Position numbers and translations under genes: made by a program. Shown piece after piece: positions 1 to 9,402 of a stretch of 64,000 nucleotides of DNA (positions are counted from its first letter, which is position 1; each line of letters starts with the position of its first letter). The stretch comes from Pseudomonadales bacterium (GTDB lineage Bacteria > Pseudomonadota > Gammaproteobacteria > Pseudomonadales > Azotimanducaceae). Below the pieces are notes generated by a model, which saw only the letters and a list, made by a program, of their open reading frames with translations, did no database searches and was not told the DNA's origin. Location: NCBI GenBank assembly GCA_028279305.1, contig JANQOA010000023.1, positions 21,800 through 85,799 of the forward strand. Reading direction: 5' to 3'.

Positions 1-772
1 CCAGCAGAGGACCTTCCAGTGCTGGCATGTGGGAGATCAAGGTGTCCGAACCGATGGGGCACAAATCTGCATGGCGTCCAAGCGCCGCGGCCACCTGATT
101 CAGAATGTCATTCCAGGTGTGGGCATCGTCGCTGGTGATGTGGAAAACTTCATCAAATGCTGTTTTGTTACCGTGCAGTTGCGCAAAGGCGTTGGCAAAA
201 TCGTCAGCGTGGGTCAGGGTCCACAAAGATTCCCCATTGTCGTGGACAATCACGGGTTTACCGTGCGTTATGCGCCAAGCCAGATGGTTGCCGTCGATCA
301 CCGTACTGGGTATGCGGGTGTCATAAGTATGACTGGGCCTTACGATAGTTGATGTGATGGAGGCTTCCAGCAACAAATCTTCACACGCAGCTTTGGCCCG
401 GCTGTAAGCCCAGAACGGATTATCAAGCGGCGTGGATTCCGTAAGCCGGCGCCCGTCATCACCTTTCCGGTAAGCGGACGCGGTGGAAATAAAGACGTAC
501 TGGCCGCATCTGCCCGAGAAGAAGTCGAGATCACGCTGTATCGTTTCAGGCATGTAGGCTAAAAATTGGCAGACGACATCGAAGTGTTGTGTTCCAAGCG
601 GTTTATAGGGTGCCCGGTTACGCAGATCACCAGCTATATAAATGGCGTCTTCGTTTAGCTGCGCTTTCTTCGTGCCTCGATTAAAGACCGTTACCTCATG
701 ACCGCGCGCGACCGAAGCCCGCACACATGAAGTTGAAATTTCGCCGGTTCCGCCGATATAAAGCACTTTCAT
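1..772 (-). CDS. NAD-dependent epimerase/dehydratase family protein (3' end outside window)
   Basis: Open minus-strand frame from CAT at 770-772 to the window edge, absent from the ORF track because it has no stop in the window. Reads MKVLYIGGTGEISTSCVRASVARGHEVTVFNRG... with a Rossmann GGTGxIS motif. Confidence 0.85.
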   Translation of the reverse strand, partial: MKVLYIGGTGEISTSCVRASVARGHEVTVFNRGTKKAQLNEDAIYIAGDLRNRAPYKPLGTQHFDVVCQFLAYMPETIQRDLDFFSGRCGQYVFISTASAYRKGDDGRRLTESTPLDNPFWAYSRAKAACEDLLLEASITSTIVRPSHTYDTRIPSTVIDGNHLAWRITHGKPVIVHDNGESLWTLTHADDFANAFAQLHGNKTAFDEVFHITSDDAHTWNDILNQVAAALGRHADLCPIGSDTLISHMPALEGPLL

Positions 773-797
773 AAATTATGGCCCCGCTGAACTTCCA

Positions 798-1802
798 TCA
801 GCCGGCTGACTCTTCAAGTACCCGGGCCCCACCCACCAGGTGTGCGTCCACCGTGTGATCAAGCTTGCGGACAAAGCGGACGTTACGGCCAATGTCATGC
901 ATTGAGGGATGCCGGTCAAAAACTTCCCGGGCACTGTCCTCAAACACAAGCCGGCCATCACCCAGCTTGCCGTCATCCATCACCCGCAAGGATGAATCCT
1001 CCTTGCACCGGGCGACATCTTCAGGCGATAGATCTCTCACCAGCGTGCCGCGCCAGTGATTACCCAGCGCCGCATGAAACGTCATGGCAATCATAGGCCT
1101 GATGCGGTCCGACTTGTTGGGCATACCCCGGTGCCACATGCGCGGGTCCCTGAAACAAATGCCGCCGGCTGGAATTTCCATACGTGACGGCGGCCCCCAT
1201 TTCTCAAGCATTTCCGGATGGGTGCCGGGCCGTTCGCCTCTGGGCCACGCGGCTACCGCGGTTTCCCGGTGCGAGCCTGGATAGATTTCGGTAGCGGCAT
1301 TGCTCGCGGTGATTTCTTCGAGAGCAATCGAACAGGAAAGGGTCGTCGCCCGCGGCGGCCAGTGCTCACCATTGGCTTCAGCGTCTTCTTTTGTTTTCCA
1401 GGTGAACGGACGGTCAAAATGCAGCGGCTGGCTGGTGCTGCCCGGCATGTTAACGTTGCCGTTGTAGAAACCGAGCCAGGCATGCTCACCCAGCACACCG
1501 GCAACGATATGCTCGATCAGCGGATTAGTCAGCAGGTCCGCTCGAACGTAGGGTGCCCGGCGGCGCAGACCCAACTGCAGATGCCCTTCGCCGGTGTGTT
1601 TTTCATGTGGGGTCAACTCGTCAGCTGCATGAATGGCTTCCGCATCTTCGCGTACCGACTCCAGCAGCAGCTGCCGTGTTTCCGGGGATACAAGGTCGGC
1701 AACAACTGCGTAACCTGCTGTACCTATGTCGCTGACGATGCGGTTGAGTTTCTCAGTTTCCAGGCTGCCCGTGGATCTTTCTTCGTCTGTAATGGTGTAC
1801 AT
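798..1802 (-). CDS. Phytanoyl-CoA dioxygenase (PhyH)-family protein
   Basis: 334 aa; HFD (HxD) Fe motif, distal WHRGMPN His, PhyH-like organisation. Confidence 0.8.
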   Translation of the reverse strand: MYTITDEERSTGSLETEKLNRIVSDIGTAGYAVVADLVSPETRQLLLESVREDAEAIHAADELTPHEKHTGEGHLQLGLRRRAPYVRADLLTNPLIEHIVAGVLGEHAWLGFYNGNVNMPGSTSQPLHFDRPFTWKTKEDAEANGEHWPPRATTLSCSIALEEITASNAATEIYPGSHRETAVAAWPRGERPGTHPEMLEKWGPPSRMEIPAGGICFRDPRMWHRGMPNKSDRIRPMIAMTFHAALGNHWRGTLVRDLSPEDVARCKEDSSLRVMDDGKLGDGRLVFEDSAREVFDRHPSMHDIGRNVRFVRKLDHTVDAHLVGGARVLEESAG

Positions 1803-1810
1803 GCTGTTCT

Positions 1811-2281
1811 CTAATTATCCTGGCAGTTGTCCTGGCTGTTAGTAGTCTTGTTGTCCCGCCAGCGATGCGGGCGGTCTTCCGGCCACAGCTGGATCATCGG
1901 TGCGCCCGGGACTCCGGCTTCGACAAAGACGCGATCCGTACCTTCGCCGGTAACAGCCGCGCCGTTGGCCTTTAACGCTTCAGTCGCGGATGCGAGGTCT
2001 GTTACCTTCATGGCAAGCACGTAAAGGCCCTCACCCTGTCTTTCGATAACGCGTGCCACGGGAGACGAGATTTCTGTCGGCGCAAGCAATTCGATAAACG
2101 TGCCGTCCGGCAGAGGGAAAAAAGCCTGATCAATGCTGTGTTCTTTACTTGCGGTACGAAACTGCAGTTCAACACCCAGTTGTCCCTGCCAGAACTCAAT
2201 CGCCGGCTCCAGATCTGCAACAACAAAGACCTGATGATCAACGCCCGTAAACGGGCTGGCTGAGTTCACCTTGTTCACCAC
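1811..2281 (-). CDS. VOC/glyoxalase-family protein
   Basis: 156 aa; DHQVFVVADLEPAIEFWQGQLG... typical VOC start. Confidence 0.8.
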   Translation of the reverse strand: MVNKVNSASPFTGVDHQVFVVADLEPAIEFWQGQLGVELQFRTASKEHSIDQAFFPLPDGTFIELLAPTEISSPVARVIERQGEGLYVLAMKVTDLASATEALKANGAAVTGEGTDRVFVEAGVPGAPMIQLWPEDRPHRWRDNKTTNSQDNCQDN

Positions 2282-2363
2282 CGGTACACAGGCGGACGCT
2301 GAAACAAAGCCTTGTACCGGTTCGCAAGGCCCACTAAAAAAAGATTAGTCATCAGATAGCGTC

Positions 2364-2388
2364 TTTATTATAGTTAGACAATAATAAA
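2364..2388. promoter_or_regulatory. Perfect inverted repeat TTTATTAT-N9-ATAATAAA between divergent VOC and TetR genes (candidate TetR operator)
   Basis: 8-bp arms read directly at 2364-2371 and 2381-2388. Confidence 0.5.
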
Positions 2389-2506
2389 CGCATTGCAGAG
2401 CGCTCAGCAAGCGATAATTATTTGTCGTTAAACAGAGTGACAGGCGTCGAAGTTGGGAGAAGAAGGGCTATAGTGGTAGCCACGCAATCGAGGTATTTGC
2501 ACTGAT

Positions 2507-3118
2507 ATGGCTGCAAAAGAAAAAGAAGTCCGCACAAAAAGAACCAGGCTCTCCCCGGCAGCGCGGCGGGACCAGATTCTGGATTCAGCCAAGCAGTCGA
2601 TTCTTGAGCACGGGCTGCAGCAACTGTCACTGAAAAAACTCGCCGTTGAAGCCGGGGTGAGTGAACCCCTGTTGTTTCACTACTTTTCATCGCGCCTTGA
2701 GCTGTTGCAACAGCTGCTCGAACGGGACTTCAACCGTTCCATCGGTTCACTTAATGAGTCACTGGACGGGGCTGAATCCCTGGCGGAAATTCTCGAAATC
2801 TATGTGGCAAACAACTACGACCGGTGTGACGAAGAGAGTGTCATCGACATACTCCTCGCCGAAACGGACATCGCTAGCGCCATTAAAGAACAACGTGAGT
2901 TGAACGCCAGGTACCGGGAACAGATTCTTATAAACACAGTCTCCGAAGCTTTGGGTATCCGGCGTAAGAAGGCGGCAATGATCACCTTGATGGCGTCAGC
3001 GGCTTCGATGTCTGCCGCCAAGTTTGCCCACGACACCAAGGTGGGCCGGGAGGAGGCGATCCGGACGGTTCTTGAGTTTGTTACCGCGGGGTTCCAGTCT
3101 CAGGCGTCCAAGGGTTAA
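2507..3118 (+). CDS. TetR/AcrR family transcriptional regulator
   Basis: 203 aa; N-terminal HTH ...LKKLAVEAGVSEPLLFHYFSSRLELLQ. Confidence 0.9.
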   Translation: MAAKEKEVRTKRTRLSPAARRDQILDSAKQSILEHGLQQLSLKKLAVEAGVSEPLLFHYFSSRLELLQQLLERDFNRSIGSLNESLDGAESLAEILEIYVANNYDRCDEESVIDILLAETDIASAIKEQRELNARYREQILINTVSEALGIRRKKAAMITLMASAASMSAAKFAHDTKVGREEAIRTVLEFVTAGFQSQASKG

Positions 3119-3149
3119 CAGCCGCGGCCGGGTGCGTCCAACCCGGCGA

Positions 3150-3198
3150 TGGACAACGGTTTCAACCCGGCTCTATAATGGTTCCAATATGGAGCCAT
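3150..3198 (+). promoter_or_regulatory. Promoter (TGGACA-N18-TATAAT) with overlapping imperfect inverted repeat ATGGTTCC-AATAT-GGAGCCAT
   Basis: TATAAT at 3174-3179, TGGACA at 3150-3155, IR 3178-3198, antitoxin ATG at 3202. Confidence 0.55.
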
Positions 3199-3201
3199 CT
3201 A

Positions 3202-3486
3202 ATGCCTAATCTTTCCATCAAGAACGTACCTGAGTACGTCGTTGCCAAACTGCGCCAGCGGGCGGTAAATCACCGGCGCTCGTTGCAGGGTGAACTACTG
3301 GATATTGTCTGCCGCTCCAGCGAAGAGCATGACCGGGATCCCAACCCAACCGAGCAAGCAGCCGACTCATCCGGATGGTTATCGATAGAAGAGATTGCGG
3401 CAGAACTCAAATTGCCCCGGCGAAGGGCAAACACCAACCTACCGCTCGCGGTAGATATACTCCGACAGGACCGCGACACAAGATGA
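3202..3486 (+). CDS. FitA/VapB-like ribbon-helix-helix antitoxin
   Basis: MPNLSIKNVPEYVVAKLRQRAVNHRRSLQGELLDIV resembles FitA-type antitoxins; ATGA overlap with a PIN toxin. Confidence 0.8.
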   Translation: MPNLSIKNVPEYVVAKLRQRAVNHRRSLQGELLDIVCRSSEEHDRDPNPTEQAADSSGWLSIEEIAAELKLPRRRANTNLPLAVDILRQDRDTR

Positions 3487-3908
3487 GCCGTCAACTGTTT
3501 GTCGCTGAACCCGCGGAGGTTTACAACACGCTGCCGCCAATTGTCGTGGATTGCAGCCTGCTGGCAGCAATTCTGTTTAATGAGCCATCACAGAGAGAAG
3601 CGCTGCAGTTGCTTGCCGGCAAATCTCTACACGCACCGAATCTCATTGACCATGAAATCATCAGCGTTGCTGTCAGAAAATCCCATGCAAAAGCTGGGGA
3701 TGAGATTCAAAAGGGTCTCGAGGGTTTCAGAAAACTCCGGCTGGCCCGTCACAGCATCGACCACCAGGCCCAGTTCGAACTTGCTCTGCGGGAAAAAATC
3801 TCCGCCTACGACGCTGCTTACCTGCAGTTGGCCGTATCCATCAATGCCCCACTGGCAACTTATGATCGGGTGCTGGCTGCTGCGGCCAGGAAGGTGCTTG
3901 CCTCTTAA
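3483..3908 (+). CDS. PIN-domain toxin (VapC/FitB type)
   Basis: Acidic residues in VVDCS, DHEI, AYDAAYLQLA, TYDRVL; start ATG at 3483 overlaps antitoxin stop. Confidence 0.85.
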   Translation: MSRQLFVAEPAEVYNTLPPIVVDCSLLAAILFNEPSQREALQLLAGKSLHAPNLIDHEIISVAVRKSHAKAGDEIQKGLEGFRKLRLARHSIDHQAQFELALREKISAYDAAYLQLAVSINAPLATYDRVLAAAARKVLAS

Positions 3909-4354
3909 ACCGGCCGGTAGGGTTTCGGATTACTGATGACCGGATCAAGCAATGTCATGTCGCCGTCAGCCACATCGTTACCCCGCGGAAAAGGCGGCCC
4001 TTCACCACTGCCGATGCCGCGCAACACAGCATCCTGCCGGTAGTACACGGCTAACGCCTGCAGGTATATCTGGGAAAATGCCTCGGGGTGGCTGGCGCTG
4101 AACGCGCTGACGCGTTCTTCCTGCTGCGCCGGGCCGGCCTCAGCAAAATCTTCACCGAGGCTCGCGAGCGCCTCCTGCACAACACGCCCGAACTCCGGCT
4201 TCAGGACGTTGTCCATAAACGCCCGCAGCTCCATGTCCCCGGCACCAGGCAGACGGCTATCCTCACTGGCTGGAATCAACGTATGCAGCAGCGCCACAAG
4301 CGTGACCTGCTCTGGTCCTGTGAGCGGATGATCAGTGCTGATGATCTCGGACAT
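3905..4354 (-). CDS. Gluconate 2-dehydrogenase subunit 3-like protein
   Basis: 149 aa; LTGPEQVTLVALLHTLIPASEDSRLPGAGD typical of the family; next to a GMC oxidoreductase. Confidence 0.7.
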   Translation of the reverse strand: MSEIISTDHPLTGPEQVTLVALLHTLIPASEDSRLPGAGDMELRAFMDNVLKPEFGRVVQEALASLGEDFAEAGPAQQEERVSAFSASHPEAFSQIYLQALAVYYRQDAVLRGIGSGEGPPFPRGNDVADGDMTLLDPVISNPKPYRPV

Positions 4355-4364
4355 GCGCGCCTCT

Positions 4365-5990
4365 TTAGTCGAACAGATTTGCCAGATTCTTTTTCATGGT
4401 ATCAGCCACGTACAATGCCAGCGCCTGAATGGTACTGGTTGGATTAACGCCGCCGGAGGTGACAAACACACTACCGTCAATCACAAACAGGTTGCGCACA
4501 TCGTGGGATCGCCCCCAGGCGTTGACCACTGAACTGTTCGGGTTGTTACCCATGCGCGCTGTACCCAGGTTGTGCCAACCGGATTGCTGCAACAGGCCGC
4601 TGCGGTGCATCTCGATGGCGCCGGCGGCTTGCATGACTTCTTCAGCCCTATCCAGGCCATGTTCCAGCATCCGCCGGCTGTTCTCGCTGAGGGTGTAGCT
4701 GATTTTTGGCGCCGGGATGCCGTCAGAATCCACCAGCTGCGGATCAAGGGTGACGGTGTTGTGCTCCTCGGGCAGGTCTTCGCAGAGGATGCCGATGCTG
4801 GCCACGTGATCAAAGTAGCGGGCAAAGGCTGCGTGATGATCTTTGCCCCAGGGAATGCGCCCTGTTGCGAACCCCTGTGCCGCTGTGTTGAACGGCCCGC
4901 TGCCGCGGGTAATCTGCATGTTGTAGCCGCGTACAAAGCCCCTCGATTTATCTGTCTCGTAAAACTCTTTGCTGAGAATACAGCAACCTGCCGGCCCCTT
5001 GTGGCTGTCGAGCTGTTCTTCGAACACACCCTGCACAAAGCCGACCGGGTGGAACATGAGATTCTTGCCCACCAGTCCGGAGCTGTTTGCCAGACCATCG
5101 GGGAAGGCTGTGGAGCGCGAGTTCAAGAGTATGCGGGGGGTACCTATGCCGTTGCAGGCAAGCACCACCACTTCGGCCCGCTGGCGGCATTCGTTGCCGT
5201 CCGCATCGTAATAGATGGCGCCGTCTGCCATACCTTCAGCGTTGACGGTGATTTCGCGCACCCTGCAGCGGGTACGCAACTCCACCCCGGCGCGGATTGC
5301 TGCAGGCCAATAGGTGATGTCGGTACTCGACTTGCCGCCCTGAGAACACCCGGACATACACGGCCCCAGATTCAGACAGCGGTCACGTCCTTCGTAGGGC
5401 CGCGAGATGATGGCACTGTCTGATGGCCACCAGTGCCAGCCGAGGCGGTTGTAGCCGCGGGCAACTGCTTCGCCGACGCGGCCCATGGGAATTGGCGGCA
5501 GCGGCGGCTGCTTGGGCGGATACATGGGATCACCGGCCAGACCCGACACGCCCATCATCTGATCGTTCTGGGCAAAAAAAGGATCCAGGGTGTTGTAGTC
5601 GATGGGCCAGTCCGCGGCAACCCCGTCCAGACTGTGTACGCGGAAGTCGGAAGGGTGCAGGCGGGGAAAGTGTGCAGCATACATAACGGTGCCGCCGCCA
5701 ACCCCGTTAAAATTCACAACGGAAATCGGCGAGTTGCTGTTGTTGATCGGGTAGTCCGTGTCGCGGCCCCGTACGTTGGGATCAATGCTGAACGGGCCGT
5801 GTCCCAGCAATTCCCAGTCGGAACGGTTGCTCGGGTACTCCGACGGGCTCATCCAGTCGCCCTGCTCCAGACAGACGATGTGCATGCGTGTATCCGCCAT
5901 GGACCAGGCAAAAGCACCACCGGCAGCACCGGCGCCGATGATCAGAACATCAACCACCTCGTCAGTTGTACTGGCATCCGTCATAGGCAA
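4365..5990 (-). CDS. GMC-family oxidoreductase
   Basis: 541 aa; VLIIGAGAAGGAFAWSMA FAD motif, C-terminal GVNPTSTIQALALYVADTM. Confidence 0.9.
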   Translation of the reverse strand: MPMTDASTTDEVVDVLIIGAGAAGGAFAWSMADTRMHIVCLEQGDWMSPSEYPSNRSDWELLGHGPFSIDPNVRGRDTDYPINNSNSPISVVNFNGVGGGTVMYAAHFPRLHPSDFRVHSLDGVAADWPIDYNTLDPFFAQNDQMMGVSGLAGDPMYPPKQPPLPPIPMGRVGEAVARGYNRLGWHWWPSDSAIISRPYEGRDRCLNLGPCMSGCSQGGKSSTDITYWPAAIRAGVELRTRCRVREITVNAEGMADGAIYYDADGNECRQRAEVVVLACNGIGTPRILLNSRSTAFPDGLANSSGLVGKNLMFHPVGFVQGVFEEQLDSHKGPAGCCILSKEFYETDKSRGFVRGYNMQITRGSGPFNTAAQGFATGRIPWGKDHHAAFARYFDHVASIGILCEDLPEEHNTVTLDPQLVDSDGIPAPKISYTLSENSRRMLEHGLDRAEEVMQAAGAIEMHRSGLLQQSGWHNLGTARMGNNPNSSVVNAWGRSHDVRNLFVIDGSVFVTSGGVNPTSTIQALALYVADTMKKNLANLFD

Positions 5991-6016
5991 TTCCTCACCT
6001 GCTTATTATTTGGCAA

Positions 6017-7171
6017 CTAGCTGCCGCTTTCGCTCAACTCGACACTCACAATCCGGTCACCGTGGGCTGTCCCCAGATACAAACGGTTGCCAACTTTGAG
6101 GGCAACCGTGGCGTAACCCATGGGTGGGCCATTGTGATTGATGACAACGTCAGATGAAAAAGTTTCGGCATTGGTCCTCACCACCTGGAACGGCAGCAGG
6201 CAGGGTCCCGCGGTCACCTGAGTGCAGGCCTGCCCAATGGCGTCATGTTGGTGAGAGGCAATCCACAACGTCCCGTCTGCGTCGATGCTGACGTTGTCGG
6301 GTTGGCGCAGCTCAATTTCCGCAATTCGTGTCTGCTTCTCGAGATCCAGGGCAAAGGTCTTGTTGCCGATATAAGCGTTGACGTACAGCACGGTGTTGTC
6401 AGCGTTAAGTGCAATGCCGTTGGGCATCAGATCGTCCGTTTCCGCCAGACGCTTAAACCCGGATGCGGGCGACCAGGCCCACACCCAGCCGGTAGCTTGC
6501 CCGTCAAGCAGCTTCGCCACCGTGTCTTCAAAGCTGCCGGACTTGTCCCACATGTGGGTGACATAGAATCCGCCATCGCCGCGCGCCGCCACGTCATTGA
6601 TAAACGGGTCTCCGGGCGGCAGGGCGCAGCCCCGCCAGGTCAGCTCACCGCTGGCTGCAACCGCAAAAAATTCCACCGATTCGCGCTTGCCGTGATTCAC
6701 AACCAGCAGCGACACCTCTCCGTCATCGCGGGTGATCAAATCTATGCCGTGGGGACTCAGCGCCGAGGCATCAGGTGGCGGGCAGCCTTCCTCACCCCAG
6801 CGGGCGCCGGTTGACGACCAGTTAATGGTCAGCGTCTCCCGGCCACCGGTTGCTGTATTCAGCAGTGACAGATTGCCGGGAGAATCAGCCATGAACTCAC
6901 CCATTTCGCTGACAATCAGCAAGTCAGTGCCGGGGATCGGTACCAGATCTTCCGGGTTCCGGTAACCACAGTGGGGTGTCATCCCAGCCATCGGCTCGCA
7001 GCTGAGCAGTGCCGTTTCAGTGACCGGTTGCGGCAGTTCTGACGCGGCGGCCAGGCCTGCACGTTCATCCGCGTTCGCTGCGTCAGCCGCATTTGCGGCA
7101 TCAGCCGGTTGGCGCTGATTACCGCAACCCGCCATCAAACAACCCATTACAAACAGTAGCAGTGCGCGCAC
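6017..7171 (-). CDS. SMP-30/gluconolactonase-like beta-propeller lipoprotein
   Basis: 384 aa; lipobox LMAGC; LMPNGIALNADNTVLYV and QPDNVSIDADGTLWIA propeller motifs. Confidence 0.75.
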   Translation of the reverse strand: MRALLLFVMGCLMAGCGNQRQPADAANAADAANADERAGLAAASELPQPVTETALLSCEPMAGMTPHCGYRNPEDLVPIPGTDLLIVSEMGEFMADSPGNLSLLNTATGGRETLTINWSSTGARWGEEGCPPPDASALSPHGIDLITRDDGEVSLLVVNHGKRESVEFFAVAASGELTWRGCALPPGDPFINDVAARGDGGFYVTHMWDKSGSFEDTVAKLLDGQATGWVWAWSPASGFKRLAETDDLMPNGIALNADNTVLYVNAYIGNKTFALDLEKQTRIAEIELRQPDNVSIDADGTLWIASHQHDAIGQACTQVTAGPCLLPFQVVRTNAETFSSDVVINHNGPPMGYATVALKVGNRLYLGTAHGDRIVSVELSESGS

Positions 7172-7321
7172 GATGCATCCCTTGTCTCTGCAATCTCAGC
7201 CACTAAACCACCAATTCCCCTGCCAACTCAAGAGACTGTGCACAGAATCTGCGTGAAGAGGGGTCGATTCAGATCCTTGATGCTGTCAAACTCTCGTGAG
7301 ACATCAGACAGGGGAAGAAAC

Positions 7322-8071
7322 ATGGCAGGACCAATCAACGTTTATTTCGTATGTGGCGGTAAGTACCACGATATGGACTTTGTCCGGTTGGAGATGTTGA
7401 AGCTCTTCGCTGAAGAACAGCGCTTCCGCGTCAACGTTGGCGAAGACTACTCCAAAATTGACGAGATCACCGCAGCCGACATCCTGGTCACGTATACGGT
7501 GGACGTTGTGCCCACGGAAGAAGAGACGGACCGGTTGGAAGAATGGTTGAAGTCGGGGCACAAGTGGTTTGCGTTGCATGCAACCAATTCGATTCTCGAA
7601 TTCACCGACAAGGGTGTGACGTGTCCGCGCACTGCGCCAAAATTCATGCACATGCTCGGCAGTCAGTTTGTCGGCCACCCCGCCATCGAGTATTACCCGG
7701 TGAACATCGAGCCGGGCAAAGAGGATCACCCCCTGGTTGCCGGTATCGATCCCATGCTGGTTGAAGACGAGCTCTATGTATCGGAGTTTTACGACGACGT
7801 AGAGGTCCTGCTGACCACACGCTGGGGCGGCGAATGCCCCGGTTATGTGGAGACCCCGGTAGAAGAACGGGATCATCCGATCATGTACCTGCGTCAATTC
7901 GGCGAGGGTGAAGTGTTGTTTCTGACCCTTGGCCATGCCCGCTCCAAGTACGATATGCAGCCCATGGTGGAGGTATATCCGAAGATGGAGCGTGGTGCCT
8001 GGACCGTACCGGACTTCTACGAGTTGCTGCGCCGCGGCCTCAAGTGGAGTGTGGGTGAACTCGCGGCATAA
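7322..8071 (+). CDS. ThuA-domain (trehalose-utilization-like) protein
   Basis: MAGPINVYFVCGGKYHDMDFVRLEML; ATG at 7322 preferred over the ORF-track start at 7238. Confidence 0.75.
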   Translation: MAGPINVYFVCGGKYHDMDFVRLEMLKLFAEEQRFRVNVGEDYSKIDEITAADILVTYTVDVVPTEEETDRLEEWLKSGHKWFALHATNSILEFTDKGVTCPRTAPKFMHMLGSQFVGHPAIEYYPVNIEPGKEDHPLVAGIDPMLVEDELYVSEFYDDVEVLLTTRWGGECPGYVETPVEERDHPIMYLRQFGEGEVLFLTLGHARSKYDMQPMVEVYPKMERGAWTVPDFYELLRRGLKWSVGELAA

Positions 8072-8104
8072 GAAGCGCGGCAAACGATATAACATATCAT
8101 CCTG

Positions 8105-8116
8105 GCTTTGCAAAGC
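8105..8116. repeat. 12-bp perfect palindrome GCTTTGCAAAGC
   Basis: Direct reading in the ThuA/Fe-ADH intergenic gap. Confidence 0.8.
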
Positions 8117-8117
8117 G

Positions 8118-8141
8118 GCACGGAGCCCGTATGCTCCGTGC
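8118..8141. promoter_or_regulatory. Intergenic hairpin GCACGGAGC-CCGTAT-GCTCCGTGC
   Basis: 9-bp perfect stem, 6-nt loop, between ThuA and Fe-ADH genes; no T-tract follows. Confidence 0.6.
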
Positions 8142-8172
8142 ACCGTCAAATACATCAAGCTAAGGAGTCACC

Positions 8173-9315
8173 GTGCTTTCAGACGAGAATTTTGTTGTTC
8201 GCCCTCTGCCGACAATTGTCTTCAACAGAGGCGCCAGCCAGCAACTCAGTAATCACATTCAATCACTCGGCTTAAACGCAGCGCTGATCGTCACGGACAA
8301 GAACCTGGCTGAGAGCGGCGTTTTGGAACCTGTTCTGGATGCCCTGAAGGCATCCAATCTTCGCGTTGAGGTATTTGACGGTGTTGAGCCGAATCCAACG
8401 GATCAGAACGTCGAAGCGGGTGCCGAGAAGCTGCGCGAACTTGAAGGTGCCTGTGTCATCCCCATTGGGGGCGGCTCCTCCATGGATTGTGGTAAGTCCA
8501 TTGCGCTGCTGGCGGCAAATGGCGGTACCGTTGAAGAGCTGCAGGCGTCCACGCCGATCAATGCCACGGCACCGGTTATTGCGGTCCCCACCACGGCGGG
8601 AACCGGTTCGGAAACCAACAGCGCATGTGTCATCACCAACACCAAGCTGGGACGCAAAACGTATGTGATGCACCCAAGCATCGTGCCGGCGTTTGCAGTA
8701 CTCGACCCGGACCTTACGGTTGGGCTGCCTACCTATCCAACTTCAACCTGCGGCTTCGACGTGCTGACCCATGCGGTTGAAGCATTTGTATCCGTGGGAG
8801 CCAGCGCCTATTCAGATGCGATTGCCCTTGAAGCCATCTCCAAGGTTGCCGGGAACTTGCGTAAGGTTGTTCAGGACGGCACGGATATAGAAGCCCGATC
8901 CCAAATGCTGCTGGCGTCCGCAATGGCTGCCATGGCGTTTAACGTCTCCGGGCTGGGCTCTGTACACGGCACCGGCCACGCCATTTCAGCCAGGCTCAAC
9001 GCCGCGCATGGACAGACCCTGGCTACCATGCTGCCCCATGTCATGGAGTACAACATGCCGGAACGGGGTGGGAAATATGCTGAAGTGGCGCGCATACTGG
9101 CGCCGTCGGGACCGGCTACGGGTACCGGGGCCATCGATGCCGTGCTGCAACTGCGCAGCGACATTGATATCGACCGTTCGATTTCGGACCTGGGTGGTGA
9201 AGACGATCTGCTGGCGGTGCTGGTTGAAGATGCAACCGCAGATCCGGTGAACTTCACCAACCCGCGCCCGGTTGACTCGGACGCCCTTGAAGCTTTGTAC
9301 CGCGCTGCCTGGTAG
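8173..9315 (+). CDS. Iron-containing alcohol dehydrogenase
   Basis: 380 aa; GGGSSMDCGK, DVLTHAVEAFVS, VHGTGHAISARLNAAHGQ; GTG start with upstream AAGGAG. Confidence 0.92.
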   Translation: MLSDENFVVRPLPTIVFNRGASQQLSNHIQSLGLNAALIVTDKNLAESGVLEPVLDALKASNLRVEVFDGVEPNPTDQNVEAGAEKLRELEGACVIPIGGGSSMDCGKSIALLAANGGTVEELQASTPINATAPVIAVPTTAGTGSETNSACVITNTKLGRKTYVMHPSIVPAFAVLDPDLTVGLPTYPTSTCGFDVLTHAVEAFVSVGASAYSDAIALEAISKVAGNLRKVVQDGTDIEARSQMLLASAMAAMAFNVSGLGSVHGTGHAISARLNAAHGQTLATMLPHVMEYNMPERGGKYAEVARILAPSGPATGTGAIDAVLQLRSDIDIDRSISDLGGEDDLLAVLVEDATADPVNFTNPRPVDSDALEALYRAAW

Positions 9316-9345
9316 GTCAAAAGTTCAATGTACATCAGCGGCCTG

Positions 9346-9372
9346 CCCTGGCGTGCGGAAAGCGCGCCAGGG
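9346..9372. terminator. Hairpin between convergent genes (11-bp stem, one G-U, GGAAA loop)
   Basis: CCCTGGCGTGC-GGAAA-GCGCGCCAGGG between genes ending at 9315 (+) and 9403 (-). Confidence 0.6.
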
Positions 9373-9402
9373 TCCGGCGCATAACAGTTGGCTTCTTAAA
9401 CC

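Noticed and set aside
4572-5423. 283-aa plus-strand ORF antisense to the GMC oxidoreductase
   Set aside because: Low-complexity, no recognisable domain; mirrors a well-supported coding gene on the other strand (GC-rich shadow ORF).
7304-8158. 284-aa minus-strand ORF antisense to ThuA
   Set aside because: Shadow ORF of a well-supported ThuA-domain gene.
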